Below, one piece after another: positions 5,204 to 5,695 of a stretch of 5,695 nt of DNA (positions are counted from its first letter, which is position 1; each line of letters starts with the position of its first letter). The translations under genes were made by a program, and so were the position numbers. Under the pieces are notes generated by a model. It was not told the origin of the DNA and did no database searches. It was given only the letters and a program-made list of their open reading frames with translations. The stretch covers positions 1 through 5,695 of the forward strand of contig DAIPHL010000139.1 of the NCBI GenBank assembly GCA_036771375.1. The letters run 5' to 3'. This DNA comes from DAIPHL01 sp036771375. GTDB lineage: Bacteria; Synergistota; Synergistia; Synergistales; Synergistaceae.

Positions 5204-5695
5204 CCGGACCGAACGGGAGCTGGGCCTTCGTCATCGTGGCGGGTGGCTCCGGGAGCCGCATCGGGGGGACGCCCAAGCAGTTTCGCACGCTCGGGACGAA
5301 GCCGATGTGGATGTGGAGCGCTTCCGTCGCGCGGGCGCTGTACGAGGCCGGGGAGATCGACGAAGCGGTCGTCGTCTTTCCGAAGGGCTTCCGGGCCCCG
5401 GAGGGGTTTTGGGGCGTCTTCGTCGAGGGGGGGGCCGTGCGGACCGAATCGGTCGTAAACGGCCTGATCGCGTCGCGGTCCTCCTTCGTCCTGGTGCATG
5501 ACGCGGCGCGTCCCTTTCTCTCCCTTGCGCTCTGCCGCGCGCTGATGGCGCGGACGGAGGCGGGGTGCGGCGTCGTCCCGCTCCTTCCGTCGACGGACTC
5601 GTTGAAGCGGGTGGAGGGAAACGCCGTTTCGGTGGTTTGCCGCGAGCGCGTCTTTCGCACCCAGACGCCGCAGGCGTTCAAAAGGAACGCCGACC
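5200..5695 (+). CDS. ispD: 2-C-methyl-D-erythritol 4-phosphate cytidylyltransferase, 3'-truncated by window edge
   Basis: Third step of the MEP pathway: transfers CMP from CTP to MEP, giving CDP-ME for isoprenoid (including undecaprenyl) synthesis in the cytoplasm. The ATG at 5200 overlaps the PIN-TRAM stop as ATGA. The frame stays open to the window end, giving 165 residues of a usual 220-240. Signature residues are visible: the nucleotide loop AGGSGSRIGGTPKQF (14-28) with R20 and K26, the GGAVRTESVVNGL segment (77-89), the VHDAARPF block (99-106) and TQTPQAF (154-160). R148 aligns with the E. coli catalytic Arg157. The stretch between the first strand pair and GGAVR (about 60-77) is short compared with E. 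coli IspD. There is no clear Shine-Dalgarno before the ATG, so translation probably depends on re-initiation by ribosomes leaving the upstream gene. The C-terminal end, and any fusion to IspF, cannot be seen. Confidence 0.96.
   Translation, partial: MTGPNGSWAFVIVAGGSGSRIGGTPKQFRTLGTKPMWMWSASVARALYEAGEIDEAVVVFPKGFRAPEGFWGVFVEGGAVRTESVVNGLIASRSSFVLVHDAARPFLSLALCRALMARTEAGCGVVPLLPSTDSLKRVEGNAVSVVCRERVFRTQTPQAFKRNAD

Overview
This is a GC-rich (about 60-65% by eye) bacterial chromosome segment. Six protein genes lie on the + strand, packed head to tail, and both edge genes are cut by the window. There are no RNA genes, mobile elements, CRISPR arrays or convincing terminators. The gene content (bacterial SerRS, YbaB/RecR, a membrane-anchored PIN-TRAM protein of the YacL type, and IspD of the MEP isoprenoid pathway) is that of a bacterium. 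The gene order and the style of the proteins fit a GC-rich member of Synergistota best, but this is recollection and inference, not proof.

Layout: (1) 1-1128, serS lacking its 5' end, encoding seryl-tRNA synthetase. (2) 1151-2914, a two-part membrane protein: an 11-helix domain resembling WecA/MraY polyprenyl-phosphate glycosyl-1-phosphate transferases, fused to a WecG/TagA/CpsF (GT26) glycosyltransferase. (3) 2993-3310, ybaB/ebfC nucleoid-associated protein. (4) 3332-3940, recR recombination mediator. (5) 4037-5203, a membrane-anchored PIN-TRAM protein. (6) 5200-5695, ispD, open at the right edge. The gaps are 22, 78, 21 and 96 bp, followed by a 4-bp ATGA overlap, so most or all genes are probably co-transcribed. 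No promoter could be identified inside the window.

The genes fall into translation (serS), envelope glycan or lipid-linked sugar synthesis (the fusion protein), DNA repair (ybaB-recR), RNA or nucleic-acid processing at the membrane (PIN-TRAM), and undecaprenyl/isoprenoid precursor supply (ispD). ybaB-recR and yacL-ispD are each familiar pairs in other bacteria. Here they are joined, and the glycosyltransferase occupies the place upstream of ybaB where dnaX often sits.

The most interesting object is the fusion protein. Its WecA-like half aligns almost without gaps to the family, but the residues that bind Mg2+ and do chemistry are replaced: DD becomes QK, the NxxNxxDGxDG motif is mostly lost, the MGD Asp is probably Ala, and HxHHRL becomes LFYRRF. 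It looks like a catalytically dead transferase kept as a lipid-binding or membrane platform for the GT26 domain. The GT26 domain keeps its core Thr and Asp but carries two unusual substitutions in the sugar-nucleotide pocket.
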